NCBI GenBank assembly: GCA_016700155.1
Contig: CP065001.1
Location: 3,348,001 to 3,412,000, forward strand
Direction of reading: 5' to 3'
DNA length: 64,000 nucleotides
From: Ignavibacteriales bacterium
Lineage (GTDB): Bacteria; Bacteroidota; Ignavibacteria; Ignavibacteriales; Ignavibacteriaceae
Position numbers and translations under genes: made by a program. Positions within the stretch are counted from its first letter, which is position 1; the number at the start of each line of letters is the position of its first letter. Shown here piece by piece: positions 8,221-16,004 of the stretch. The notes beneath the pieces are model-generated. The model saw only the letters and a list, made by a program, of their open reading frames with translations, had not been told where the DNA came from and did no database searches.

Positions 8221-9876
8221 ATGATGAATAAAATTTTTCTCATAACATTATTATTAGTTGCTGCTAATACCGTCTCCCATTCACAGGGAGGCGGTATAAG
8301 TGTAGGAACGAATTACAGAATTTTTCCCGGCAGTAACTCTCAGTCGGAAGTGTTCATTGTTTCCCATCCGGGGGAACCGAATACTCTTTTTGTTTCAGCC
8401 AATACATTAAAATTTACCGGTGGGTTTTTTGTGAGTGAGGGAATTTATGTCACCACAAATGGCGGACAAAGCTGGTATGGCAGTGATACATGCAACGGTC
8501 CGAATGTTTTTTTTCACGGCGGCGATCCTGCAATTTCAATTTCCGCAGATGGAACATTTATTCTAACAAGGAAAGCATCAACATCAAGCAGCGGTGCATA
8601 TTCGCACTACTCAACCGATAAAGGACTGAACTGGTCAGTTCAAAAAGAAATTTCTGATGATTTTCTTGAGCGTGTTGCAATCGTAACTGATAATAATCCA
8701 TCCAGCAGCTACTTTGGCAGAACCTATGCAACGTGGGCAATGCTAACAACTCCATTCCCTGTTAAGTTCACTTATTCGGATGATATAACCGGTGATTGGA
8801 ATAATGTCGTCCAACTGAACAATCCGACTGCAAGAGGTGTAGGCGGGGACATAGCTTTAGGTCCGAACAATGAAGTTTACATCTGCTGGGGAGGAACTAT
8901 AACATCACCACCATTTACCGAAATACAGGTTGGGTTTGCTCCCTCAACAAACGGCGGAACAGATTGGAGTGTTCTTGAAAATGCTTTCAACATTAATGGA
9001 ATACAGGGGCTACTGACAACCAAACAAAATATCAGAGTGAATGGTCAGCCGCGAATGGCTGTTGATGTATCACAGAGTCAGTACAGAGGTACAATTTATA
9101 TTGTCACCTCACAAAAAAATTTATCACCGGCTGGAAGTGATCCTGATATCATACTTAACAAATCGACTGATGGTGGATTAACATGGTCTCAGGGAATTAG
9201 AGTTAACCAGGATCAAATCAATAATGGCAAATACCAGTTCTTTCCCGGAATTGCAATTGATGATGCCGGTGGAATAAACATCATCTTTTATGATGACAGA
9301 AATACAACAAGTGATTCTTCCGGAGTATTTCTTGCAAGATCTATTGATGGCGGAAATAGCTGGACTGAATATGAAATAAGCGATCATAACTTTAAACCGA
9401 CCGCTATCGGTGGTTTGGGGCAAGGGTATATGGGTGACAATATTGACATCGTTGCTGTTGGTAATAAACTTTTTCCTGTGTGGATGGATAACTCAACCGG
9501 TGAATACCAGATTTGGACTGTGCCGATAGAATTAATCCCTGTAAGTGTTGATGAGCCGGAAGTAACTTTAAGTGAATTTAAACTTGAGCAGAACTATCCA
9601 AATCCTTTTAACCCGGTGACAAAAATTAAATTCAGTGTACCCTCAGTAGAGACGGGGCATGCCCCGTCTCTACATGTAACTTTGAAAATTTATGATTTAT
9701 TGGGTAATGAACTTTATACATTAGTTAATGAGGCAAAAACCGCCGGACAATATGAAGTTGAATTTAACGCAGAGAACTTTTCCAGCGGTATTTATTTTTA
9801 TCGCATAGCGATCCATTCGGATCGGAAGAAAGCCGGAAGTCATCTTCAGACAAAGAAAATGATTTACCTAAAATAA
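8221..9876 (+). CDS. Secreted Asp-box beta-propeller with type IX sorting tail (paralog of 3618-5243)
   Basis: 551 residues from ATG 8221, with AAAAGGAA just upstream. The signal peptide ends near VSHSQ. Asp-box motifs recur (TTNGGQSWYG, STDKGLNWSV, STNGGTDWSV, STDGGLTWSQ, SIDGGNSWTE), and the spacing and flanking sequence (HGGDP, GIRVNQDQ.NNGKYQFFP, IIFYDDRNTT) match the propeller at 3618, so the two are paralogs. The type IX sorting domain begins near residue 455 (LEQNYPNPFNPVTKIKF). It carries two extra segments compared with a plain tail: VETGHAPSLH, encoded by a perfect palindrome at 9646-9673, and AIHSDRKK near 9805-9832. It is probably co-transcribed with the receptor before it. The function is likely binding or processing of a ligand at the cell surface, but this is not shown. 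Confidence 0.85.
   Translation: MMNKIFLITLLLVAANTVSHSQGGGISVGTNYRIFPGSNSQSEVFIVSHPGEPNTLFVSANTLKFTGGFFVSEGIYVTTNGGQSWYGSDTCNGPNVFFHGGDPAISISADGTFILTRKASTSSSGAYSHYSTDKGLNWSVQKEISDDFLERVAIVTDNNPSSSYFGRTYATWAMLTTPFPVKFTYSDDITGDWNNVVQLNNPTARGVGGDIALGPNNEVYICWGGTITSPPFTEIQVGFAPSTNGGTDWSVLENAFNINGIQGLLTTKQNIRVNGQPRMAVDVSQSQYRGTIYIVTSQKNLSPAGSDPDIILNKSTDGGLTWSQGIRVNQDQINNGKYQFFPGIAIDDAGGINIIFYDDRNTTSDSSGVFLARSIDGGNSWTEYEISDHNFKPTAIGGLGQGYMGDNIDIVAVGNKLFPVWMDNSTGEYQIWTVPIELIPVSVDEPEVTLSEFKLEQNYPNPFNPVTKIKFSVPSVETGHAPSLHVTLKIYDLLGNELYTLVNEAKTAGQYEVEFNAENFSSGIYFYRIAIHSDRKKAGSHLQTKKMIYLK
9646..9673. repeat. 28-nt perfect palindrome inserted in frame in a sorting domain (flavour B)
   Basis: GTAGAGACGGGGCA is followed directly by its exact reverse complement TGCCCCGTCTCTAC. 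It is read as VETGHAPSL in the same loop of the type IX sorting domain where three other genes carry the different GTAGGGGACGCATA palindrome. I recall dispersed palindromes beginning GTAGAGACG in cyanobacterial genomes, but a link was not tested. Confidence 0.9.
9805..9832. repeat. Possible second short in-frame insert (AIHSDRKK)
   Basis: Compared with the usual YFYRLQAGxF..TKKM ending, this gene reads YFYRI-AIHSDRKK-AGSHLQTKKM, eight extra residues. The DNA there contains CGATCC-ATTC-GGATCG, a 6-bp inverted repeat. This suggests another small element, but only one copy exists in the window. Confidence 0.35.
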
Positions 9877-9889
9877 AATTTATTTGAAA

Positions 9890-10095
9890 TGATGCGGGCT
9901 GCTTTCGATCAAATTAAGTCTGAACAGAAAAGGTGGAATCGTTTTACTTTTTTTGAAAACTATCCACCTTTAACTACAGTTATGGAAAGCGAATTTAGTC
10001 CCCTGCCCGCGGACTGAATTTGCTGTTCATAGATTATATATATAGAATGAAAGAACTGCCATTCGGATTATTCTGAATCGTTCTTTGTTTTTTCT
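9890..10095 (+). ncRNA. Candidate structured RNA ending in an intrinsic terminator
   Basis: A nested set of complementary segments is visible: GCGGGC 9894-9899 with GCCCGC 10005-10010; GCTTTC 9901-9906 with GAAAGC 9985-9990; AAAGGTGGA 9929-9937 with TCCACCTTT 9963-9971; GTTTT 9941-9945 with AAAAC 9956-9960. Alternative pairings also exist, such as AATTTAGTCC 9992-10001 with GGACTGAATT 10011-10020. It ends in a strong terminator hairpin at 10050-10095. The long irregular hairpin recalls 6S-type RNAs, but no family hallmark (tmRNA, RNase P, SRP) was found. It could equally be a long 3' UTR of the propeller gene, which ends at 9876; no clear promoter is visible. Confidence 0.35.
10050..10095 (+). 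terminator. Intrinsic terminator
   Basis: The outer stem AAAGAAC (10050-10056) pairs with GTTCTTT (10080-10086). The inner stem ATTCGGA (10061-10067) pairs with TCTGAAT (10072-10078) around a TTAT loop. GTTTTTTCT follows immediately. Confidence 0.75.
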
Positions 10096-10300
10096 AAAAT
10101 AAGCTAAAAATGTTTTCTCTTCCTCGCTAACCTTTATTCTGCTTTGCTAGTATACCGTAAGAAAAGATTGTTTTCATTTTACAAAATCTCTCAGGCTATT
10201 TTAGTTCTATTCGTATTGAGACAATAACTCAGTTTAGACTAAAATCATTGACCAATAAAAACTAACTACGAATGCTAGTAAATGGATTAAACCCTTATTT
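10096..10300. other. Non-coding stretch with nothing recognised
   Basis: AT-rich DNA between the terminator and the promoter box of the dehydrogenase gene. Only a weak 7-bp inverted repeat (ATTTTAG 10198-10204 with CTAAAAT 10239-10245) is visible. No open frame is worth calling. Confidence 0.5.
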
Positions 10301-10312
10301 TATTATGTTTGC
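10301..10312 (+). promoter_or_regulatory. Promoter box TATTATGTTTGC
   Basis: It contains TATGTTTG (10304-10311), which fits the Bacteroidota -7 consensus TAnnTTTG, 18 bp before ATG 10330. The same 12-mer recurs before the histidine kinase gene (28766) and, with one change, before the small barrel gene (14490). No clear -33 element is seen. Confidence 0.5.
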
Positions 10313-10329
10313 AGAAACAATTTATAGTG

Positions 10330-13140
10330 ATGAAACTTCAAGAAAAATATTTAGGACTACACAAAAAGTTATCAGGAATAATTCCCGAGCAAAACCTGCT
10401 AACTGATAATGTTTCAACCTTTGCCCTCGGCACCGATGCAAGTTTTTATAGACTGACACCAAAACTTGTTGTTAAAGCGAATGATGAAAATGAAATTATT
10501 CTTATTCTTAAAGTTTGCTCTGAACTTAATATCCCGGTGACATTCCGTGCAGCAGGAACAAGTCTTTCCGGTCAGGCTGTCACTGATTCTGTTTTAGTAA
10601 TGATTGGTAATTCGTGGAAAAGTTATGCGATAAGCGATGATGCTTCAAAAATTTCTCTCCAGCCCGGAATAATCGGCGGACACGCAAACAACTACCTCGC
10701 TCAGTATAAAAAGAAAATTGGACCTGACCCGGCATCAATTAATGCGGCAATGATTGGCGGAATTGCAGCTAACAATGCAAGTGGTATGTGCTGCGGCACT
10801 TCACAGAATAGTTATAAAACTTTGGGCTCGATGCGTATTGTTTTTGCAAATGGTGATGTGCTTGATACAAATCATCAAAAAAATATCTCTGATTTTGTTG
10901 AGAGAAATCCTGCTCTTATAAAAAACATTATCACTTTAAGAAATAAAATAAACTCTGATGTTCTTCTTCGTGACAAAATTATCCGCAAATACAAAATCAA
11001 AAACACTACCGGATATAGTTTAAATGCTTTTGTTGATTTTGAAGATCCGGTTGAGATTATTCAACATTTAGTGATTGGTTCTGAGGGTACACTAGGATTC
11101 ATTTCAGAAATAACACTTAATACAGTACCTGACTATGAATATAAAGCAACTTCATTGGTTTTGTTTAAAAACATTCAGGATGCATGCAAAGCAGCTTCTT
11201 TGTTAAAACAACTTCCTGTTGATGCGGCAGAGTTAATGGACAGAAATTCTATCAGGTCAGTTGAAAATAAAAACGGAATGCCTGAACTTCTAAAAGAACT
11301 TGATAATGAATCAGCAGCACTTTTAATCGAAACGAAAGCAGAGAATAAATTTCATTTAAACCAGAATATCGATTGCATCACCAACACTCTTAGTGACTTT
11401 GATCTTCTAAGTAAAGCCTCATTTACTAAAGACAAACTGGAATACACAAAATTGTGGAATATCCGTAAAGGTCTTTTTCCAAGTGTCGGAGCTTCAAGAA
11501 GAACAGGTACTTCCGTAATAATTGAAGACATTGCTTTTCCGCTTGATTCACTTTCATCTGCTGTTATTAAGCTTCGTAATATTCTTAACAAATATAATTT
11601 TGCGGACGCGATAATATTCGGGCATGCACTCGAAGGTAATCTTCATTTTGTTTTCAGCCAGGACTTCAGCATAAAATCAGAGATAGAACGATATGATTCA
11701 ATGATGAATGAAATTTCACAAATGGTAGTTGGTGAGTTTGACGGTTCATTAAAAGCCGAACATGGAACCGGAAGGAACATGGCTCCGTTTGTAGAATATG
11801 AATGGGGACCTGAAGCATATTCAATCATGAAACAGATAAAGAATATTTTCGACCCTAAAAATATTTTGAATCCCGGGGTAATTTTAAATGATGATAAAGA
11901 AATCCACCTGAAAAATTTAAAAACTTTACCCGCTGTTGATGAACTAATTGATAAATGTACTGAATGTGGTTTCTGCGAATCGCGTTGTGTTTCTGAGGGA
12001 TTAACTTTTTCGCCGCGGCAAAGAATTTCAGCTTTAAGGAGTTTTACAGGAGAAAATAGAAAAAAGGTTTTCGATACATTTAAATATCAAGTCGAAGAAA
12101 CCTGCGTAGCAGATGGATTATGTTCTGTCAACTGTCCTGTTGGAATTGATACAGGCTCTGTTGTTAAAAAGTTAAGGGCAAAAGATAGAAACGGTTTCTC
12201 AAAAAAGATTGCTGAAATTGTTTCGTCTAATTTTTCGTTTGTGAGTCTATTAATAAAATTCTTTCTAAATGTTTTAAATTTTTCATCAAAGATCATTGGT
12301 AAAACAAATTTAGAAAACATTACCAATGTGATTTCAAAAATTTCTAAAAAGAAAATTCCAGGCTGGAATCAATTCACACCTCCGGGCAATTCATTTGTGG
12401 TTACTTCGCCTATGATAAATCTGAATAAGCCCAAAGTTGTTTACTTCCCTTCCTGCATAAACAGAACTTTTGGAAATTCAGAAGCGGAAAAAGCTGACCA
12501 TGTTTTAATAGAAAAAACTATTTCTTTATTACACAAAGCCGGATATGAAATTCTGTTTCCCGATAATCTCAACAACTTGTGCTGCGGGTTATCATTCGTG
12601 AGCAAAGGTTTTGTTGAGGCTGGCGATTCTAAACTGAGCGAATTGATGAATGAGTTAAAGATCATAACAAACAATTTTGAATTGCCTGTATTATCAGATA
12701 TGAGCCCTTGTTTTCACAGGATAAAGACTTCTGGCAATTCAATGTTAAAAATTTATGAACCCGCTGAGTTCACTCTGCTCTACCTGAAAGATAAGCTTGT
12801 GTTTGAAAAAACGGATGAAGCTGTTGCAATATATCCAACCTGCAGCACACAACTTTCCGGGTTAACAGAAAAATTAAAAGAAACTGCTGAGTTATGTTCG
12901 TCAAATGTTTTTATGCCAGATGTAAACTGCTGTGGATTTGCCGGCGATAAGGGTTTTACACACCCCGAATTAAATGATCATGGATTAAGAACTTTTAAAA
13001 AAAATCTGCCGGAAAATTGTTTGAAGGGATTTTCGACGAGCAGAACTTGTGAGATTGGATTGAATAAAAATACCGGTATTCCTTTCAAATCAATTTTTTA
13101 CCTTGTTGATAAACATACAACAGTAAGTAAAAAAGGTTAA
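10330..13140 (+). CDS. FAD-linked D-2-hydroxyacid dehydrogenase fused to an iron-sulfur/CCG module
   Basis: About 936 residues from ATG 10330. A longer frame opens with TTG at 10309, but that codon lies inside the promoter box. The N-terminal half is a GlcD/Dld-type flavoprotein: an FAD-binding segment (PVTFRAAGTSLSGQAVTD, GGIAANNASGMCCGT, GSEGTLGFISEI), then the oxidase C-terminal region with HALEGNLHF and KAEHGTGRNMAP. From about residue 543 come two cysteine clusters for 4Fe-4S centres (CTECGFCESRC and CVADGLCSVNCP). Two CCG-type heterodisulfide-reductase-like segments follow (CCGLSF near residue 750, CCGFAGDKG near residue 866). This layout is that of single-chain quinone-linked D-lactate or D-2-hydroxyglutarate dehydrogenases at the inner membrane. 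The exact substrate is not decided by sequence alone. It is probably a single-gene transcript. Confidence 0.85.
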   Translation: MKLQEKYLGLHKKLSGIIPEQNLLTDNVSTFALGTDASFYRLTPKLVVKANDENEIILILKVCSELNIPVTFRAAGTSLSGQAVTDSVLVMIGNSWKSYAISDDASKISLQPGIIGGHANNYLAQYKKKIGPDPASINAAMIGGIAANNASGMCCGTSQNSYKTLGSMRIVFANGDVLDTNHQKNISDFVERNPALIKNIITLRNKINSDVLLRDKIIRKYKIKNTTGYSLNAFVDFEDPVEIIQHLVIGSEGTLGFISEITLNTVPDYEYKATSLVLFKNIQDACKAASLLKQLPVDAAELMDRNSIRSVENKNGMPELLKELDNESAALLIETKAENKFHLNQNIDCITNTLSDFDLLSKASFTKDKLEYTKLWNIRKGLFPSVGASRRTGTSVIIEDIAFPLDSLSSAVIKLRNILNKYNFADAIIFGHALEGNLHFVFSQDFSIKSEIERYDSMMNEISQMVVGEFDGSLKAEHGTGRNMAPFVEYEWGPEAYSIMKQIKNIFDPKNILNPGVILNDDKEIHLKNLKTLPAVDELIDKCTECGFCESRCVSEGLTFSPRQRISALRSFTGENRKKVFDTFKYQVEETCVADGLCSVNCPVGIDTGSVVKKLRAKDRNGFSKKIAEIVSSNFSFVSLLIKFFLNVLNFSSKIIGKTNLENITNVISKISKKKIPGWNQFTPPGNSFVVTSPMINLNKPKVVYFPSCINRTFGNSEAEKADHVLIEKTISLLHKAGYEILFPDNLNNLCCGLSFVSKGFVEAGDSKLSELMNELKIITNNFELPVLSDMSPCFHRIKTSGNSMLKIYEPAEFTLLYLKDKLVFEKTDEAVAIYPTCSTQLSGLTEKLKETAELCSSNVFMPDVNCCGFAGDKGFTHPELNDHGLRTFKKNLPENCLKGFSTSRTCEIGLNKNTGIPFKSIFYLVDKHTTVSKKG

Positions 13141-13241
13141 TCATTATTTAATACAGTTCCTCTTTCTCTTTCTCATAAATCCTTTATTCGTACTCAATTT
13201 ATACTTAATTTTACGACAGAATTAATCAGATCAGGATAAAT

Positions 13242-14351
13242 TTGAGTCTTATTTCGATCATTATTTTTGTAGGCATACTTCAGGGGTTTTTAGTCGGATT
13301 TCTTTTGCTGACAATAAATCGCGGCAACAAAAAATCAAACCGTCTGCTGGCTCTACTTCTAATCAATTCTTCATTAAGCATTATTGGTTTTGAAATTGAT
13401 CTGACTAACACCCGCGAACTATTCCCATTCCTTATCGGCGTACCGCAGCCTGCAGTATTTCTTTTCGGACCATTATTCTACTACTATGTTAATTCACTTA
13501 CTCTTAAAGATTTTTCCGTTTCAAAGAAACAACTGCTTCATTTGCTTCCATTCATAGCTTTTGTGATTTACAGAATACCAATGTATCTGCTAAGCAATGA
13601 GGAAAAACTAAGTCTTGTAGGAACCAAAAAATTACAGGATGAAGAACTCGCAATACTAATTATTCAGTGCATTCATCTCTTTATCTACCTGCATTTGACT
13701 ATAAAAAATCTAAAGAAGTATCATACGCTGATAAAGACGACGATGTCTTCAATGGAAAAAATCAATTTGAACTGGATCAAAGGCGGCATTTATGCTTTTA
13801 CAATAATCTTTGTGATCATGTTCAATATGTCAGTGCTGTATTTTATGGGTATTCATCTTTATGATTACTACTCGGTTATCATCCCAATCCTTGTTTCAAT
13901 TACAATTTTAACTTTAGGTTACATGGGTTTTAAGCAGCCGATAATTTTTCCCCCTGATGTTGTTGAAACTAAAATTAAGAAGTATGAAAAATCAACTTTG
14001 ACAAACGATAAAGCTGATTTTCATTTACAGGATTTACTTAGCCTGATGAAGGAGAAAAAACCTTATCTTGATAATGAACTGACGCTTGCCAAACTGGCAG
14101 AAGAAATATCAATCCCGCAGCATCATTTGTCCCAAATTATTAATGAAAAATTAGGACAGAACTTTTTTGATTTTATAAATTCATACCGCATTGAGGAAGC
14201 AAAAAACCTGCTTGTTTCACCGGAAGGCGGAATGTTGACAATTTTAGCAATTGCTGAGGAAGTTGGTTTTAATTCAAAATCAGCTTTTAACAATGCATTC
14301 AAAAAAGTTACAAATACAACTCCTTCCGAGTACCGCAAACAGAACAGCTAA
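13242..14351 (+). CDS. Membrane-bound AraC-family transcriptional regulator
   Basis: 369 residues from TTG 13242, with AGGA five bases upstream. The N-terminal two-thirds is hydrophobic with about six to seven membrane segments (IIIFVGILQGFLVGFLLLTI, LLALLLINSSLSIIGF, PAVFLFGPLFYYYV, LLHLLPFIAFVIYRI, GGIYAFTIIFVIMFNMSVLY, YYSVIIPILVSITILTLGY). The C-terminal about 100 residues form a double helix-turn-helix AraC domain: LTLAKLAEEISIPQHHLSQI, then ILAIAEEVGFNSKSAFNNAF and the signature ending TPSEYRK. This type, a multi-pass membrane sensor joined to a DNA-binding domain, is common in Bacteroidota. The target genes are unknown; the neighbours are the dehydrogenase upstream and the small barrel protein downstream. 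Confidence 0.85.
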   Translation: MSLISIIIFVGILQGFLVGFLLLTINRGNKKSNRLLALLLINSSLSIIGFEIDLTNTRELFPFLIGVPQPAVFLFGPLFYYYVNSLTLKDFSVSKKQLLHLLPFIAFVIYRIPMYLLSNEEKLSLVGTKKLQDEELAILIIQCIHLFIYLHLTIKNLKKYHTLIKTTMSSMEKINLNWIKGGIYAFTIIFVIMFNMSVLYFMGIHLYDYYSVIIPILVSITILTLGYMGFKQPIIFPPDVVETKIKKYEKSTLTNDKADFHLQDLLSLMKEKKPYLDNELTLAKLAEEISIPQHHLSQIINEKLGQNFFDFINSYRIEEAKNLLVSPEGGMLTILAIAEEVGFNSKSAFNNAFKKVTNTTPSEYRKQNS

Positions 14352-14489
14352 CCGGTTCGAAAATCTTTTTTTGTCTTTCCTTTTATCAACAATTCTTTCC
14401 TTCCTTAACACAAATTGGTTCTGGTTTACTTAACGGTACAACAAAAACAGTACTGACTTATAATTCAAAGCGAATTCACTTTAATAATC

Positions 14490-14501
14490 TATTACGTTTG
14501 C
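14490..14501 (+). promoter_or_regulatory. Promoter box TATTACGTTTGC
   Basis: It contains TACGTTTG (TAnnTTTG class) 26 bp before ATG 14527. It differs by one base from the boxes at 10301 and 28766. Confidence 0.5.
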
Positions 14502-14526
14502 GACCGGTTTTTTATTGAAAGGAAAA

Positions 14527-15123
14527 ATGATGAAGAACATTTTTATTTTACTTTTAACAATTATTCTTTCGGCGCAAATATTCCCGCAGGAACAAACACT
14601 TCTTGGTGACGGTGAAGTATCTCACGGCGGATACGGCGGTCCTGTTATAAAGTTCTCACAGGTGAATGACAATTTTGCAGTCCTATTTGGCGGCAGAGGC
14701 GGCTGGATAATCAATCATACTTTTGTAATAGGCGGCGCAGGTTACGGACTTGTAAATTCAATTGATGGCAACGAGGTAATATTCGGAAGCACAAGACGTT
14801 TGGATTTTGGTTACGGAGGTTTAGAACTTGGATACATAAACAAATCCGATGATCTTATACACTTTTCTGTTTATACATTAATTGGTGCAGGCAGTGTCCG
14901 TTCGCGTGTTGATGATGATCTCTTTCCCGATTACGATGATAACCACGATACATTTTTTGTTCTTGAACCGAGTCTAAATGTTGTGCTAAACCTGACAACA
15001 TTTATGCGCGTTGCTGTTGGCGGTTCATACAGGTATGTCAATGTTGATAAAGTTCAAAACTTGACATCATCTGATTTATCAGGACCATCAATCGGTTTAA
15101 CTTTAAAATTCGGGAAGTTCTGA
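14527..15123 (+). CDS. Small outer-membrane beta-barrel protein, function unknown
   Basis: 198 residues from ATG 14527, preceded by AAAGGA at three bases. The signal peptide ends near IFPQ. The mature part is glycine-rich with alternating polar and aromatic residues (HGGYGGPVIKFSQVND, GGRGGWIINHTFVIGGAGYG, DFGYGGLELGYINKSDD, VAVGGSYRYVN) and ends in LTLKFGKF, as expected for an 8- to 10-stranded outer-membrane barrel. I do not recognise a named family. It is the first gene of a probable operon with the SDR protein (2 bp gap) and the TolC-adaptor-RND genes, so it may belong to the envelope response that this operon serves. Confidence 0.7.
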   Translation: MMKNIFILLLTIILSAQIFPQEQTLLGDGEVSHGGYGGPVIKFSQVNDNFAVLFGGRGGWIINHTFVIGGAGYGLVNSIDGNEVIFGSTRRLDFGYGGLELGYINKSDDLIHFSVYTLIGAGSVRSRVDDDLFPDYDDNHDTFFVLEPSLNVVLNLTTFMRVAVGGSYRYVNVDKVQNLTSSDLSGPSIGLTLKFGKF

Positions 15124-15125
15124 TA

Positions 15126-16004
15126 ATGCAGGGAACAAAAAAAATTTGTTTGATAACAGGTGCAAACAGCGGAATAGGCAAAGCTGCAGCGACAGAACTT
15201 GCAACAAAGTTTGACCGGATGATACTCGTTGTCAGAAACAGGGTTAGAGGTGAACGAGCTGTACAGGAAATATTTGAAAAAAGCGGAAACAATAATCTTG
15301 ATCTTGTTGTCGCATCACTTTCCTCATTTGAATCTATACATAACATTGTGAATACACTAAATGAAAAGTATGATCATCTCGATGTGCTAATAAATAATGC
15401 AGGGGCTTTCTTTTCAAAACGTCATACAACTGTTGACGGGATTGAAGCAACATTCAACATTAATTATTTGTCGAGATTCTTATTTACGAATCTCCTGCTT
15501 CCTTTGTTAAAGAAAAGTTCATCAGGAAGAATTATTAATGTCGCGGGTGAGTCACACAGGTTCGGAAGAATTAATTTTGATGATCTGATGATGGATAAAA
15601 GTTATAACAACATGAAAGCACTTAAACAATCCAAACTTGCTGACGTTTTATTTACCTATGAACTTTCAAGAAGATTAAAAGATTCTCACACAACTATTAA
15701 TTGTCTTCATCCCGGAGCTGTTGCTACAAACTCAATCGATAATAATCCTGACATATCGCAGGTAATAAAGTTCTTATATAAAACAATCAGACCATTTCTT
15801 AAATCACCTGAACAAGGTGCAAAAACAATTATTTATCTCGCAACTTCAACTGAGGTACAAAATATATCCGGAAAATATTTTATAAATAATGAAGTGACGG
15901 ATTCTTCCACTACTTCTTATGACGAAAACCTTGCAAAGAGATTGTGGGAAGCAAGCGAACAACTTACCGGAATTAAAACTGAAAACTATCTAACGGAACA
16001 ATAA
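15126..16004 (+). CDS. SDR-family protein resembling retinol dehydrogenases, with altered catalytic residues
   Basis: 292 residues. The Rossmann nucleotide-binding motif TGANSGIG (residues 11-18), NNAG (90-93) and N113 are intact, and the overall sequence follows the RDH11-like branch (RIINVAGESHRFGRINFDDL; QSKLADVLFTYELSRRLK; LHPGAV). The usual catalytic Ser of NVSS is replaced (NVAG, Ala140/Gly141). The catalytic Tyr of AYxxSK is Leu166 in AlKQSK (codon CTT), while Lys170 is kept. By family knowledge, loss of both Ser and Tyr should abolish classical reductase activity. The protein may therefore bind NAD(P)H without standard catalysis or use other residues. Its stop overlaps the next start (TAATG), so it is translationally coupled to the TolC-like gene. 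Confidence 0.8.
   Translation: MQGTKKICLITGANSGIGKAAATELATKFDRMILVVRNRVRGERAVQEIFEKSGNNNLDLVVASLSSFESIHNIVNTLNEKYDHLDVLINNAGAFFSKRHTTVDGIEATFNINYLSRFLFTNLLLPLLKKSSSGRIINVAGESHRFGRINFDDLMMDKSYNNMKALKQSKLADVLFTYELSRRLKDSHTTINCLHPGAVATNSIDNNPDISQVIKFLYKTIRPFLKSPEQGAKTIIYLATSTEVQNISGKYFINNEVTDSSTTSYDENLAKRLWEASEQLTGIKTENYLTEQ

Noticed and set aside
9890..10095. tmRNA, RNase P RNA or SRP RNA as identity of the structured region
   Set aside because: None of their hallmark sequences or a tRNA-like end is present.
13237..13244. TAAATTTG box at the AraC-type gene
   Set aside because: It matches TAnnTTTG but overlaps the TTG start codon, which has its own AGGA site; likely coincidence.
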